Source: Polynucleobacter sp. 73C-SIWE (GTDB taxonomy: Bacteria > Pseudomonadota > Gammaproteobacteria > Burkholderiales > Burkholderiaceae). From it: a DNA stretch of 64,000 nucleotides. The DNA lies in the NCBI RefSeq assembly GCF_018882465.1, contig NZ_JACVOK010000002.1, positions 372,001 to 436,000 on the forward strand. Direction: 5' to 3'. The position numbers were made by a program, and so were the translations under genes. The notes beneath the pieces were generated by a model. That model saw nothing but the letters and a program-made list of their open reading frames with translations. It had not been told where the DNA came from and searched no databases. Of the stretch, positions 51,728 through 60,183 are shown piece after piece; position 1 is the first letter of the stretch; each line of letters starts with the position of its first letter.

Positions 51728-51732
51728 GCAAT

Positions 51733-51762
51733 TTGCTCACTTGTACAAAAATAGGCTAAAAT
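51733..51762 (+). promoter_or_regulatory. Predicted promoter of the tRNA cluster
   Basis: TTGCTC (51733-51738), an 18-base spacer and TAAAAT (51757-51762), about 43 bases ahead of tRNA-Ala. Confidence 0.45.
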
Positions 51763-51805
51763 CTTGGATTGTTTTGAGTGTCTTGCGGTTTTATTGTGGG
51801 ATTTC

Positions 51806-51881
<76 letters not shown>

Positions 51882-51916
51882 AGCATTCAAAATCGTTGTA
51901 TTTTGCAGTAGTCCAG

Positions 51917-51992
51917 GTCCCCATCGTCTAGAGGCCTAGGACATCACCCTTTCACGGTGAGTACGGGGGTTCGAATCCCCCTGGGGACGCCA
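51917..51992 (+). tRNA. tRNA-Glu (anticodon UUC)
   Basis: 76 bases. Acceptor GTCCCCA pairs with TGGGGAC, anticodon stem-loop TCACC-CTTTCAC-GGTGA with anticodon TTC, discriminator G, CCA encoded. Confidence 0.97.
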
Positions 51993-52036
51993 AATATTTT
52001 GGTTGTAGTTGTTTGAAGTTTTGTTTGTTGTAATTT

Positions 52037-52113
52037 GGAGCGGTAGTTCAGTTGGTTAGAATATCTGCCTGTCACGCAGAGGGTCGCGGGTTCGAGTCCC
52101 GTCCGTTCCGCCA
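52037..52113 (+). tRNA. tRNA-Asp (anticodon GUC)
   Basis: 77 bases. Acceptor GGAGCGG pairs with CCGTTCC (one G-U), anticodon stem-loop CTGCCTGTCACGCAG with anticodon GTC, discriminator G, CCA encoded. Confidence 0.97.
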
Positions 52114-52121
52114 AATTCCAA

Positions 52122-52156
52122 GAAAATGCCTCCGTAATAGGAGGCATTTTTATTTT
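52122..52156 (+). terminator. Intrinsic terminator of the tRNA cluster
   Basis: Perfect 11-bp stem, AAAATGCCTCC (52123-52133) and GGAGGCATTTT (52140-52150), loop GTAATA, followed by TATTTT. It can also serve the convergent gene at 52185. Confidence 0.92.
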
Positions 52157-52184
52157 AAAAAAACTGGTGAAAATTCACTACGGG

Positions 52185-52793
52185 TTATTTCTTCGGAGTC
52201 GTTATAGAAGCAGCCATTGCATCGTAATAAATGACTTTGACTTGCTCTCCAACATTAACATCGGCCAGAAGAGCAGGGTTCTTAACAGTTACAGTTGTCA
52301 CCTTACCACTAGGGCCTTTTACAGATACTAGCTTCTTATCGCGATCTACCGCAACAATGTCTGCAATGATGGTCGTTTTATTTGCAATGGTCTCAGATGG
52401 CTTTTCATTAGCTTTCGATGTTGTAACCGTATTGGTTTCTACTTTGCTACGCACACCATCACTCTTGGTTTTGATTAGCTCGATAGCAACAGCAAGTTCA
52501 TAGGTAACATTGACACGATCCCCTTTTTTGATTTGGTCAAAATTGGTGATTTCTGGTCCCGCTACAAATTTAGATTCGCCTTCTTTATTGCTGAAGATAA
52601 TGGTCCGCGTCTTTTTATCAGTTTTGACTACAGTGCCTTCATAAAGCTGATAGCGGTTATCCACTACAGCTGCATCAATAACCATAGGCTTTGTCGCCCC
52701 AGCATCAGCAGGCTTCGTTTGGGCATTCACTGAAAAAGAGCCAGCCAAGAGGGTTACGATTGCAAGTGAAATGGATGTTAATTTGATATTCAT
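52185..52793 (-). CDS. Secreted protein with two related beta-rich repeats, function unknown
   Basis: A 202-residue protein with a signal peptide (cleavage after VNA near residue 24). I do not recognise a named family with confidence. The mature part has two similar units: about residues 50-107 (YEGTVVKTDKKTRTIIFSNK... QIKKGDRVNVTYELAVAIEL) and about 142-197 (IIADIVAVDRDKKLVSVKGP... DVNVGEQVKVIYYDAMAASI). Each has a V..D...K/R.....G......V opening and a GD/EqVkV.Y.......I ending, suggesting two OB-like or DUF5666-like beta barrels. A Ser/Thr/Lys-rich linker joins them. It is a single gene with an AAGGAAAACA ribosome site, divergent from hyi. Confidence 0.7.
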   Translation of the reverse strand: MNIKLTSISLAIVTLLAGSFSVNAQTKPADAGATKPMVIDAAVVDNRYQLYEGTVVKTDKKTRTIIFSNKEGESKFVAGPEITNFDQIKKGDRVNVTYELAVAIELIKTKSDGVRSKVETNTVTTSKANEKPSETIANKTTIIADIVAVDRDKKLVSVKGPSGKVTTVTVKNPALLADVNVGEQVKVIYYDAMAASITTPKK

Positions 52794-52944
52794 TGTTTTC
52801 CTTGTAAATAAACATTTCTTATCAAGATATTAGCTCACTTTTCTCATTTTTAAGCCTAGAAAGGGCCTTATTCCAGGCTAAGACTGAAGTCTGCAGGTTT
52901 GATAAGATCACTGTTTCATTATGTAATCCCAATAAGGGTCTGAA

Positions 52945-53724
52945 ATGCCTCAATTTGCCGCAAATTTGACTATGCTATTTACGGAAGCGCCATTCTTAGA
53001 GCGCTTCGAGCGCGCCTCTCAATCTGGATTTAAGGCTGTTGAGTTTCTTTTTCCTTATCCCTATCCAGCTAGCGAAATTCAACAGAAGTTAGACCACTAT
53101 GGTTTGAAGCTTGTTCTGCATAACTTACCCGCTGGAGATTGGGATGCTGGAGAGCGCGGAATCGCTTGTCACCCAGATCGCGTAGATGAATTTCGTTCAG
53201 GTGTTGCTAAAGCGATTGAATATGCAAAGATTCTAGGTGTGCCGCAGTTAAATTGTTTAGCTGGCAAAGCGCCCTCTGGAGTTGATAGAAAACTATTGCA
53301 CGATACTTTCGTATCTAATCTGAAATACGCAGCTGCCGAGTTGAAGAAAGTAAATCTCAAACTATTAATTGAGCCAATCAATACTTTTGATATACCTGGG
53401 TTCTTTTTATCTACTACGCAGCAAGCCCTGGATATTATTGGCGAGGTTGGCTCCGATAATTTGTATGTTCAATACGATATCTATCATGCGCAGCGCATGG
53501 AAGGTGAGTTAGCCAGTACTATTGAAAAAAATCTGAGCAAGATTGCTCATATTCAATTAGCCGATAATCCCGGGCGAAATGAACCGGGTACTGGCGAAAT
53601 AAACTATTCGTATCTGTTTACATTTTTAGATCGAATTGCTTACTCGGGTTGGATTGGTTGCGAATACAAGCCTGCAAGCACTACAGAAGCAGGTTTGGGC
53701 TGGATACAGAAGTTAAATTCATAA
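52945..53724 (+). CDS. hyi: Hydroxypyruvate isomerase
   Basis: A 259-residue TIM-barrel isomerase of the xylose-isomerase-like superfamily. FAANLTMLFTEAPFLERFE at the start, WDAGERGIACHPDRVDEFR, LIEPINTFDIPGFFL, QYDIYHAQRMEG and HIQLADNPGRNEPGTGEINY fit Hyi, with metal ligands Glu, Asp, His and Glu in the last four blocks. It interconverts hydroxypyruvate and tartronate semialdehyde in glyoxylate use. The next gene, glxR, reduces tartronate semialdehyde. Glyoxylate carboligase (gcl) is not in the window. Confidence 0.93.
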   Translation: MPQFAANLTMLFTEAPFLERFERASQSGFKAVEFLFPYPYPASEIQQKLDHYGLKLVLHNLPAGDWDAGERGIACHPDRVDEFRSGVAKAIEYAKILGVPQLNCLAGKAPSGVDRKLLHDTFVSNLKYAAAELKKVNLKLLIEPINTFDIPGFFLSTTQQALDIIGEVGSDNLYVQYDIYHAQRMEGELASTIEKNLSKIAHIQLADNPGRNEPGTGEINYSYLFTFLDRIAYSGWIGCEYKPASTTEAGLGWIQKLNS

Positions 53725-53756
53725 GATAAATTAAAGCAAATACAAAAGGAGACGTA

Positions 53757-54656
53757 ATGAGTGCGAAATTAAAGTTAGGTTTTGTTGGGCTAGGAATCAT
53801 GGGCGCCCCAATGGCAGGCCATCTTGTAAAAGCTGGCCATGAGGTATTTATTAATACTAGAAGTAAGGTCCCGCAAGAGCTTGCGTCCTCATCAGCAATT
53901 CAGTGTGGCAGTCCTAGTGAGGTTGCTGAAAAGGCAGACATTATTTTGATGATGCTTCCAGATACTCCAGATGTTGAAAAGGTTCTATTTGGGGAAAAAG
54001 GGATTTCAGCAGGGCTATCCAAAGGAAAAGTCGTCGTGGATATGAGCTCTATCTCTCCTATTGCTACTAAAGAATTTGCCAAGAAGATTAATGCTTTGGG
54101 CTGTGACTATTTGGATTCACCAGTTTCCGGTGGCGAAGTTGGGGCTAAAAATGCAACGCTCTCTATTATGGTTGGCGGTGATGAGGCTGTATTTAATAAA
54201 GTAAAGCCAGTTTTTGATTTGATGGGTAAAAACATCAACTTAGTCGGCGGCAATGGCGATGGTCAAACCGCTAAGGTTGCTAATCAAATTATTGTTGCTT
54301 TAAATATTGAAGCTGTTGCAGAGGCTCTTCTGTTTGCATCTAAAGCAGGGGCTGATCCTGCCAAAGTTCGTCAGGCTTTGATGGGTGGTTTTGCGAGCTC
54401 GAAGATTCTTGAGGTGCATGGAGAGCGTATGGTGAAACGCACATTTGATCCTGGCTTTAGGATTGAGTTGCATCAAAAGGATTTGAATCTTGCGCTAAAT
54501 AGCGCACGCGCATTGGGTGTATCTCTGCCTAATACAGCTACTGCGCAGGAATTATTTAATTCCTGTTCCGCACATGGCGGCAAGGCTTGGGATCACTCTG
54601 CAATGGTGAAGGCTTTAGAAAAGCTAGCCAACTTTGAGATTGGCCAAAAGGCCTAA
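53757..54656 (+). CDS. glxR: 2-hydroxy-3-oxopropionate (tartronate semialdehyde) reductase
   Basis: A 299-residue beta-hydroxyacid dehydrogenase. The N-terminal NAD(P) loop is FVGLGIMGAPMAGHL, the substrate loop DSPVSGGEVGAKNATLSIMVGG (about residues 119-140), the catalytic Lys region GDGQTAKVANQIIVALN, and KDLNLAL in the C-terminal domain. It reduces tartronate semialdehyde to glycerate. It follows hyi after 32 bases, so the pair forms the lower glyoxylate-to-glycerate branch. Confidence 0.92.
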   Translation: MSAKLKLGFVGLGIMGAPMAGHLVKAGHEVFINTRSKVPQELASSSAIQCGSPSEVAEKADIILMMLPDTPDVEKVLFGEKGISAGLSKGKVVVDMSSISPIATKEFAKKINALGCDYLDSPVSGGEVGAKNATLSIMVGGDEAVFNKVKPVFDLMGKNINLVGGNGDGQTAKVANQIIVALNIEAVAEALLFASKAGADPAKVRQALMGGFASSKILEVHGERMVKRTFDPGFRIELHQKDLNLALNSARALGVSLPNTATAQELFNSCSAHGGKAWDHSAMVKALEKLANFEIGQKA

Positions 54657-54665
54657 GGCCTGAGC

Positions 54666-55253
54666 ATGTCATCAACCTTACTGGTCTATTTGCACGGCTT
54701 TCGATCTTCCCCAAGATCAAGTAAGGCTGTAATGACTAGTGAAGCAGTCAAGGCCCTATCTACTGCGGACAATTCAATGGAATGGTATTGTCCGCAGCTG
54801 CTTGCTTCGCCCAAGCAAAGTATGGATATGGTTACAAAGCATATCGATCAGTCAAAAGCAGATCGAATAGTGGTAATCGGCTCTTCGCTCGGTGGATTTT
54901 ATACAAACTACTTAGCGGAAAAGTATGGGTGTAGGGCGGTTGCCTTAAATCCCGCTGTTTATGCTGCTAGAGAGCTTGCCCCGCATGTGGGGATGATGAC
55001 AGCCTATGACAGTGATGAGCCTTTTGATTTTCGACCTGAATATATTGATGAGCTAAAGGCCTTACAGATTCAGCGGATTTCCAATCCTAGCCGTTACTTT
55101 TTAATTGCAGCAAAGGGTGATGAATTGCTCGATTGGAAGGAAATGGCTGAGTTCTATCAGGGCGCCAAGCAGCTTATCCTTGAAGGTAGCGACCACGGTA
55201 TCGCAGACTATGCGGACTATCTGCCAAAGGTTTTGGAGTTTATATCCCCCTAG
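54666..55253 (+). CDS. YqiA-type alpha/beta-hydrolase esterase
   Basis: A 195-residue small hydrolase. The oxyanion region is LVYLHGFRSSPRSSK at the N-terminus, the nucleophile elbow is VIGSSLGGFYTNYL (Ser near residue 77), and the C-terminal SDHGIADY supplies the His. It matches the YqiA/UPF0227 esterase family; substrate unknown. It starts nine bases after glxR, probably in the same transcript, although no metabolic link is evident. Confidence 0.85.
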   Translation: MSSTLLVYLHGFRSSPRSSKAVMTSEAVKALSTADNSMEWYCPQLLASPKQSMDMVTKHIDQSKADRIVVIGSSLGGFYTNYLAEKYGCRAVALNPAVYAARELAPHVGMMTAYDSDEPFDFRPEYIDELKALQIQRISNPSRYFLIAAKGDELLDWKEMAEFYQGAKQLILEGSDHGIADYADYLPKVLEFISP

Positions 55254-55332
55254 ATGATTGATTGACACATATTTCTTCTGTAAGATAAGTCATACGATTG
55301 ATGGCTTTGCCTAGATCGAGAAAGGAGAGTTT

Positions 55333-55902
55333 GTGCTGAGCATCTTGAAATTGGACGCTGGTGGAATTCCCCAGGGTTGGGTTAACGCTGAAGAAGCAAC
55401 CAAGCATTACGCCGATAGTAGTGTCTTATGGACGCTAGGCGACCCCATCATGAAGATGCGCGGTGGCATTTCTCGAGCCAGTGGCTTGCAGTCAGTTATC
55501 GAACTTCATTCGATCATTGCCATCAAGGGTAGTGCAAAAATCAATTTATTTGATGTTGTCCCCGTTATTACAAAACATAAACTCTTCAAACGTGATCGTG
55601 GCCTCTGCGCATACTGTGGTGATGCAATTCATGAAAATCAAGCTGAGGCCGAACACATCATCCCGAATAGTCGTGGCGGTAAATACTCTTGGATGAATCT
55701 AGTAATTTCTTGCAGACCTTGCAATCAGCGCAAGGGCAATCGAACTCCTGAGCAGGCTGGCATGGGCTTGCTTTACACCCCATACTTGCCGAGCTTGTAT
55801 GAAGATATGATTCTCAAGGGGCGCAATATTCTTGCCGATCAGATGGACTTTCTTGCGGCTAATTTGCCAAGGAACAGCCGCTTACTTGAAGGTATTCTCT
55901 GA
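55333..55902 (+). CDS. HNH endonuclease
   Basis: A 189-residue protein with a C-terminal HNH nuclease fold. CAYCGD and CRPCNQRKG supply two CxxC zinc knuckles, with AEHIIPNSRGGKYSWMNLV carrying the catalytic His and the Asn between them (about residues 95-140). The N-terminal 80 residues have no recognised domain. The likely start is GTG 55333, with AAAGGAGAG ahead. There is no restriction methylase, phage or mobile element nearby. Similar stand-alone HNH proteins are common in Burkholderiales chromosomes and their role is unclear. Confidence 0.88.
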   Translation: MLSILKLDAGGIPQGWVNAEEATKHYADSSVLWTLGDPIMKMRGGISRASGLQSVIELHSIIAIKGSAKINLFDVVPVITKHKLFKRDRGLCAYCGDAIHENQAEAEHIIPNSRGGKYSWMNLVISCRPCNQRKGNRTPEQAGMGLLYTPYLPSLYEDMILKGRNILADQMDFLAANLPRNSRLLEGIL

Positions 55903-55946
55903 GCTCACAGCTAGGGCAATTTAGGCGGTCATACTCTAGTGGTTTG

Positions 55947-56912
55947 ATGCAATCAACATCGTTACGCATTATTGTCGTAGCCTTATTCATATCCTTAATG
56001 GGCCACCTGATCTTATTTTTTGGTATCCCATTTTTATCTTTTGGTTCCGTTCCAGATATCGCAGATGACCTGATTATTAGGACCGAGTTAAAGCTCGAGC
56101 CACCCAAGAAAATTCAGATGGCTAAGGCCCCCAAGAGGAAAGTAAGCACAGATAATTCCTCTAATAAAGTCGAGGATTCTAAAGGCTTAGCAACTGCAGA
56201 GCAGGGTGGTACCGGCAATCAACAGGGGGTGGCTTTCAAGCTACCCGAGTCTGGCATTATTTATTACGACGCCTACGTCGATGGGCAAAAGTACCAGACT
56301 GGAGAAATTGACTGGATTGTCGATGGAAACAATTATCGTCTTCATATCAATATCCCTTACGCATTTGTTGGACCTTTTGTATTTGAATCACGCGGAACTA
56401 TAGATGCCTACGGCATGGCTCCATCTATCTACTGGACTCAGCGTGGTACGAAACCTCCGCGCTACTCTCGCTTTGATAGGGATGCCGGCGGAGGAGGGAA
56501 GATGTTTTTCTCAGAAAAACCGGAGTTCACTCCAGACCTTCTTCCGGGTACACAGGATCGATTCAGCCTCATGTTTCAATTCGCATCTTTATTGAATGGG
56601 GACAGCAAAATTGATGAGGCTGGCTATATTAGGGCTTTGCCAGTTGTCGATTACAACACCTTAGAAATGTGGCAATTTAAGAGTTATGGAGAGACGGTTT
56701 CTGAGGACATCCCATCTCTTGGAAAGTCCGTTAATCGTCGTTACGCCCTAATGCAACGTGAAAATGATCCCTATAAGCGCCAGGTTGACATATGGCTTGC
56801 CAAAGACTTAGATTGGCTGCCAGGTAGGATTCGGTCTCGGGAGGCTAATGGCAGGGTGCTTGAGCTCATCTTTATCCAAAAGAGCCCCTTACCAGCAGGA
56901 ACAAAGCCTTAA
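55947..56912 (+). CDS. DUF3108-like membrane-anchored protein
   Basis: A 321-residue protein. One membrane segment (IIVVALFISLMGHLILFFGIPFL, about residues 8-30) is followed by a charged Lys/Pro linker (LEPPKKIQMAKAPKRK) and a C-terminal beta-rich domain of about 210 residues beginning FKLPESGIIYYDAYVDGQ. The YDAYVDGQKYQTGEIDWIVDGNNYRLH pattern is typical of DUF3108 proteins, predicted periplasmic. ATG 55947 follows directly on a TTG. Function unknown. It lies 44 bases after the HNH gene. Confidence 0.75.
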   Translation: MQSTSLRIIVVALFISLMGHLILFFGIPFLSFGSVPDIADDLIIRTELKLEPPKKIQMAKAPKRKVSTDNSSNKVEDSKGLATAEQGGTGNQQGVAFKLPESGIIYYDAYVDGQKYQTGEIDWIVDGNNYRLHINIPYAFVGPFVFESRGTIDAYGMAPSIYWTQRGTKPPRYSRFDRDAGGGGKMFFSEKPEFTPDLLPGTQDRFSLMFQFASLLNGDSKIDEAGYIRALPVVDYNTLEMWQFKSYGETVSEDIPSLGKSVNRRYALMQRENDPYKRQVDIWLAKDLDWLPGRIRSREANGRVLELIFIQKSPLPAGTKP

Positions 56913-56916
56913 ACCA

Positions 56917-57444
56917 TTAAAAGCCAGTTCCTGACTTAGGATTTTGGCTGTGTCGATTCAGCAAAGCCCCCATCATTGAATACAAGGCTGCGCCAGACAT
57001 CGATACTGCAAAGATTCCAGAAAACGAGATGATGATCGGCAAAATTCTCCATTGCTCAGAAAGACTGTAATTACCGTATCCAACTGTTGTGTACATTTCA
57101 CCGGCAAAGTAAAAGGTCTGTGGATTGGTGGGGAAAACTTTTAAGGCTACGCAGATGTAGGCCCAAACAACTATTTCACCTAAGTGGCTCGCTATCACTA
57201 AGAGAATCGCTACAAAATAAGACAAAAAGCTTGCCCCGTAGATACGCTTTTTTGTCATAAACCAATCTATCTTATGAAATGCTCCGGCAATAGCAAGCAC
57301 TGCTATGCCATGAACTGCGAGCATTCCGCATGCTATGACTACAACTTCCCATATTTGACCATTTCCCATGTCAACATTAATTTCACGAAATAGAGTTTCA
57401 AAGCTAGGGAGGTCAGCATTACGGAAAAGGTCTATTAGAAACAT
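56917..57444 (-). CDS. Potassium-channel-like membrane protein (Ion_trans_2 type)
   Basis: A 175-residue membrane protein with hydrophobic segments at about residues 32-55, 72-105 and 135-162. Just before the last lies the pore loop FAGEMYTTVGYGNYSLSEQWR, whose TVGYG is the potassium selectivity filter. There is no RCK or cyclic-nucleotide domain, so gating is unknown. It is 66 bases downstream of an ankyrin-repeat gene on the same strand. Confidence 0.85.
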   Translation of the reverse strand: MFLIDLFRNADLPSFETLFREINVDMGNGQIWEVVVIACGMLAVHGIAVLAIAGAFHKIDWFMTKKRIYGASFLSYFVAILLVIASHLGEIVVWAYICVALKVFPTNPQTFYFAGEMYTTVGYGNYSLSEQWRILPIIISFSGIFAVSMSGAALYSMMGALLNRHSQNPKSGTGF

Positions 57445-57510
57445 GGCAGAGTAAGGGTTGGATTACAGAAATATCTTATTTGACATAATAATGATTATAC
57501 GCAGATAGTA

Positions 57511-58221
57511 TTATGGGGACTTTGGAGTTGTAGGCATAACTGGCCCTTTGTAGGCTTGCTTATAAAGTTTCAGCCAGCGTGACCTAAGGCCATCTCCTAT
57601 CCAGGGTTTGTCATAGATATCAGCGATATCAATAGCCGTTAGGCCATTGGCATTTTTGAGCTGAAGATCCGCACCTTTCTCCAATAAAAACTTCACCAGT
57701 TGCTCATTGCCAGATTGGACCGCCATCATCAGAGGCGTTGTATTGCCTGCACTCAATGAATCAACAATGGCACCATTGGCAACTAAAAATTGGGCAACCT
57801 CTAAATGCCCCTTGGCACAGGCGTAATGCAATGGAGTCCAGCCAATATGGTCTAGCTGTGCTTTGTGCCCCAAAACCAAGGTTTTAACAAGCGGTAAATT
57901 GCCCTCTATGGATGCCATCATTAACGGTGTTTCACCACTCTTATTGGATAAATCAACATCTATCCTCTTGTCATTAAGTAATGCATCAATGACATTAGTA
58001 GATTTATCTCTAATGGCCAAAATTAGCATTGGATTGCCGTTAGCATCTACAGTATTGGGATTTATGCCTTTTTTAAGTAATAAATTGACCTCAGAAACAT
58101 TATCAAATTTAGCTGCCTTAGCGAAATCAGCAATTTGATCAGGGGTTTGTGCCTGAGAAAGCTGGCTTACCAGGCAAATAAGCGAAAAGGCAATACCAAA
58201 TTTATTCAACTTTAATCTCAT
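57511..58221 (-). CDS. Exported ankyrin-repeat protein
   Basis: A 236-residue protein with a signal peptide (cleavage after SQA near residue 24) and about five ankyrin repeats: GNPMLILAIRDKSTNVIDALL, GETPLMMASIEGNLPLVKTL, GWTPLHYACAKGHLEVAQFL, NTTPLMMAVQSGNEQLVKFL and a final LTAIDIADIYD. Exported ankyrin proteins mediate protein contacts in the periplasm in some proteobacteria. The start overlaps the tatD stop by four bases, so it is translationally coupled to tatD. The ligand is unknown. Confidence 0.88.
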   Translation of the reverse strand: MRLKLNKFGIAFSLICLVSQLSQAQTPDQIADFAKAAKFDNVSEVNLLLKKGINPNTVDANGNPMLILAIRDKSTNVIDALLNDKRIDVDLSNKSGETPLMMASIEGNLPLVKTLVLGHKAQLDHIGWTPLHYACAKGHLEVAQFLVANGAIVDSLSAGNTTPLMMAVQSGNEQLVKFLLEKGADLQLKNANGLTAIDIADIYDKPWIGDGLRSRWLKLYKQAYKGPVMPTTPKSP

Positions 58222-59009
58222 GTATATCTTCTATCTATTTGAAAACAATCAAAAAAGTTCTTTGAAGTTTGTTCTGCAAGTTCTTCAACACTCACGTTTT
58301 TAAGGGTGGCAATAAATTCACCAACTTTGGCTACCCATGCCGGCTCATTGATCTTGCCGCGATATGGAATGGGGGCCAGATAAGGTGAATCTGTCTCAAT
58401 GAGCATTCGATGAAGCGGAACTTCTTTGCAGGTTGCCTGCAAGTCTTTGGCGCTTTTAAAGGTCACAATCCCTGAAAATGAGATATAAAAACCCAATTCC
58501 ATAGCTGCTTGAGCTACTTCTAGGCTCTCAGTAAAGCAATGCATCACACCGCCAATCTGATCTGCGCCCTCCTCTTTAAGGATCTGAATCGTGTCCTCAG
58601 ATGCAGAGCGAGTATGAATAATCAAGGGCTTTTTAGAGGCAATTGCAGCACGAATATGGGTCCTAAAACGTTCACGTTGCCATTCCATGGATTCGTAGCT
58701 GCGCTCACCCATCCGGTAGTAATCAAGACCCGTCTCGCCAATAGCAACAATCTTAGGATGCTTTAAGGCTGTCTCCACCAGAAACTCATAAGTGGGCTCA
58801 GGCGTATCTTCATAGTCAGGATGAACCCCAACGGACGCATATAAATGAGAATGCTCTTGGGCAAGCTTTAAAACATTGGGGAAATCCGGTAAATCTACCG
58901 AAACACACAAAGCATTGCTCACACTGGCCGATTTCATATTCGCAAGCACTTCGGGCAAGCGAGACTGAAATTCTGGGAAATCGAGATGGCAATGGGAGTC
59001 TATGAACAT
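58218..59009 (-). CDS. tatD: TatD-family metal-dependent hydrolase/DNase
   Basis: A 263-residue TIM-barrel hydrolase. Metal-binding blocks are FIDSHCHLDFPEF, VGVHPDYE, AIGETGLDYY, IHTRSASEDT and MHCFTES, with ETDSPYLAP closing the site. TatD/YcfH proteins have 3'-5' DNase activity. It follows holB in the classic mltG-tmk-holB-tatD order. Confidence 0.93.
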   Translation of the reverse strand: MFIDSHCHLDFPEFQSRLPEVLANMKSASVSNALCVSVDLPDFPNVLKLAQEHSHLYASVGVHPDYEDTPEPTYEFLVETALKHPKIVAIGETGLDYYRMGERSYESMEWQRERFRTHIRAAIASKKPLIIHTRSASEDTIQILKEEGADQIGGVMHCFTESLEVAQAAMELGFYISFSGIVTFKSAKDLQATCKEVPLHRMLIETDSPYLAPIPYRGKINEPAWVAKVGEFIATLKNVSVEELAEQTSKNFFDCFQIDRRYT

Positions 59010-59040
59010 GGCTCGCTATTTTAGACTGCCTCAGCCAAAT

Positions 59041-60183
59041 TTAAGATTCAAATACTTGTTGGTATTGAGAAAGTAAAGCCTCTAACTGAACCCGGTTCGC
59101 CAAAGGGTGATTCTCATGACGGCGGGCCTTAATCAAAGACTTCCAAAAGTCATGGAGTTTGGGGATTTTTGCTGTGCGGGATAGACCTTGAAGTGTTGAA
59201 AGATGCTTTGGGTAATACCGAGGATTAGTGCCCTGCAAGACTGCTTGTAGGTCTGAAGTCCAACGTTGCATTGTGGGTAGTAAATAGTTGTATTGAGCTT
59301 TATGTGTCTTTTCAGCGGCATCAAGCCAATTGATACGAACGCCTTGAGACATAGACTGAAGTAAATAACGAGCAGCTTGAATAGAAAGCGTTAACTCATC
59401 TTTTTCATCTTTATTGTTTCTGGCAATCAGTGAATCTAACACTAAGTATGGCGCCCCGCCCTGTTCGTAGTAGACTGTTTCGATATCAGCAGCGCTAACC
59501 TTGAGCCCGTCAATATTAGGAATTTCTGTATGCAACCAAGCCAAGCCCTGCTCCCGATCAGGACGTGGGGCAGAAAGCAAACGACAGCGTGATCGAATAG
59601 TTGGCAAAACACGATCTAGGCGATCTGCCAGCAAAATAAAAATGGTATTTGCTGGCGGTTCTTCCAGGGATTTTAATAAGGTATTGGCTGAATCAGAGCG
59701 AAGCATTTCTAATGGGTAAATCAAAATAACGCGATTGCCGCCACGATGTGAGCCAATGGACAAGCTTTCTATAGCGCTACGAGTCTCTTCGATAGAGATA
59801 TTTTTCTTCTCTTTCTTTTCGCTCACTTCACCATCGGAGTCATCGCGAACTACTTTACCTTTTCTAGGAGCCTCATCGCTTTCATAATCCGCGTGAGGCA
59901 AAAACTTCCGATGCGTTTCGGGAGCAAGCGCTATGAAGTCTGGATGATTGCCAGTATTAAACCAATGACAGGCTTCACATTGATTACAGGGGCGTGAGGC
60001 CTCGTGAGCGCTCTCACATAAAAGCGACTTCGCAAGCTCAAGGGCAAATGCAAATTTACCAATGCCAGGTTGACCATGCAGAAGAATTGCATTGGGAAAA
60101 CTAGCAAAATCCATGCTATCCCAGAGCGGTTGTAACCATGGCGCAATAGACTTTTTTTGTTCAGCCAACATGAGTTCACCCAT
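59041..60183 (-). CDS. holB: DNA polymerase III delta-prime subunit
   Basis: A 380-residue clamp-loader subunit. The P-loop-like LLHGQPGIGKFAFALELAKSLL, the zinc site CNQCEACHWF with an upstream Cys, LLKSLEEPPANTIFIL and the SRC-type RSRCRLL motif are present. It carries a charged insertion (about residues 108-128, APRKGKVVRDDSDGEVSEKK) not seen in E. coli. The ATG at 60183 abuts the tmk stop; an in-frame ATG at 60171 has the better GGTGA site upstream, so the start could be four codons later. Confidence 0.93.
   Translation of the reverse strand: MGELMLAEQKKSIAPWLQPLWDSMDFASFPNAILLHGQPGIGKFAFALELAKSLLCESAHEASRPCNQCEACHWFNTGNHPDFIALAPETHRKFLPHADYESDEAPRKGKVVRDDSDGEVSEKKEKKNISIEETRSAIESLSIGSHRGGNRVILIYPLEMLRSDSANTLLKSLEEPPANTIFILLADRLDRVLPTIRSRCRLLSAPRPDREQGLAWLHTEIPNIDGLKVSAADIETVYYEQGGAPYLVLDSLIARNNKDEKDELTLSIQAARYLLQSMSQGVRINWLDAAEKTHKAQYNYLLPTMQRWTSDLQAVLQGTNPRYYPKHLSTLQGLSRTAKIPKLHDFWKSLIKARRHENHPLANRVQLEALLSQYQQVFES

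Noticed and set aside
51944..52147. Minus-strand frame over tRNA-Glu and tRNA-Asp (contains ERTGLEPATLCV)
   Set aside because: Antisense of two tRNAs; a well-known spurious product.
52853..52879. Hairpin AGCCTAGAA/TTCCAGGCT between the secreted protein gene and hyi
   Set aside because: One mismatch, no T-run, and it lies between two divergent genes where a terminator is not expected. Too weak to call an operator.
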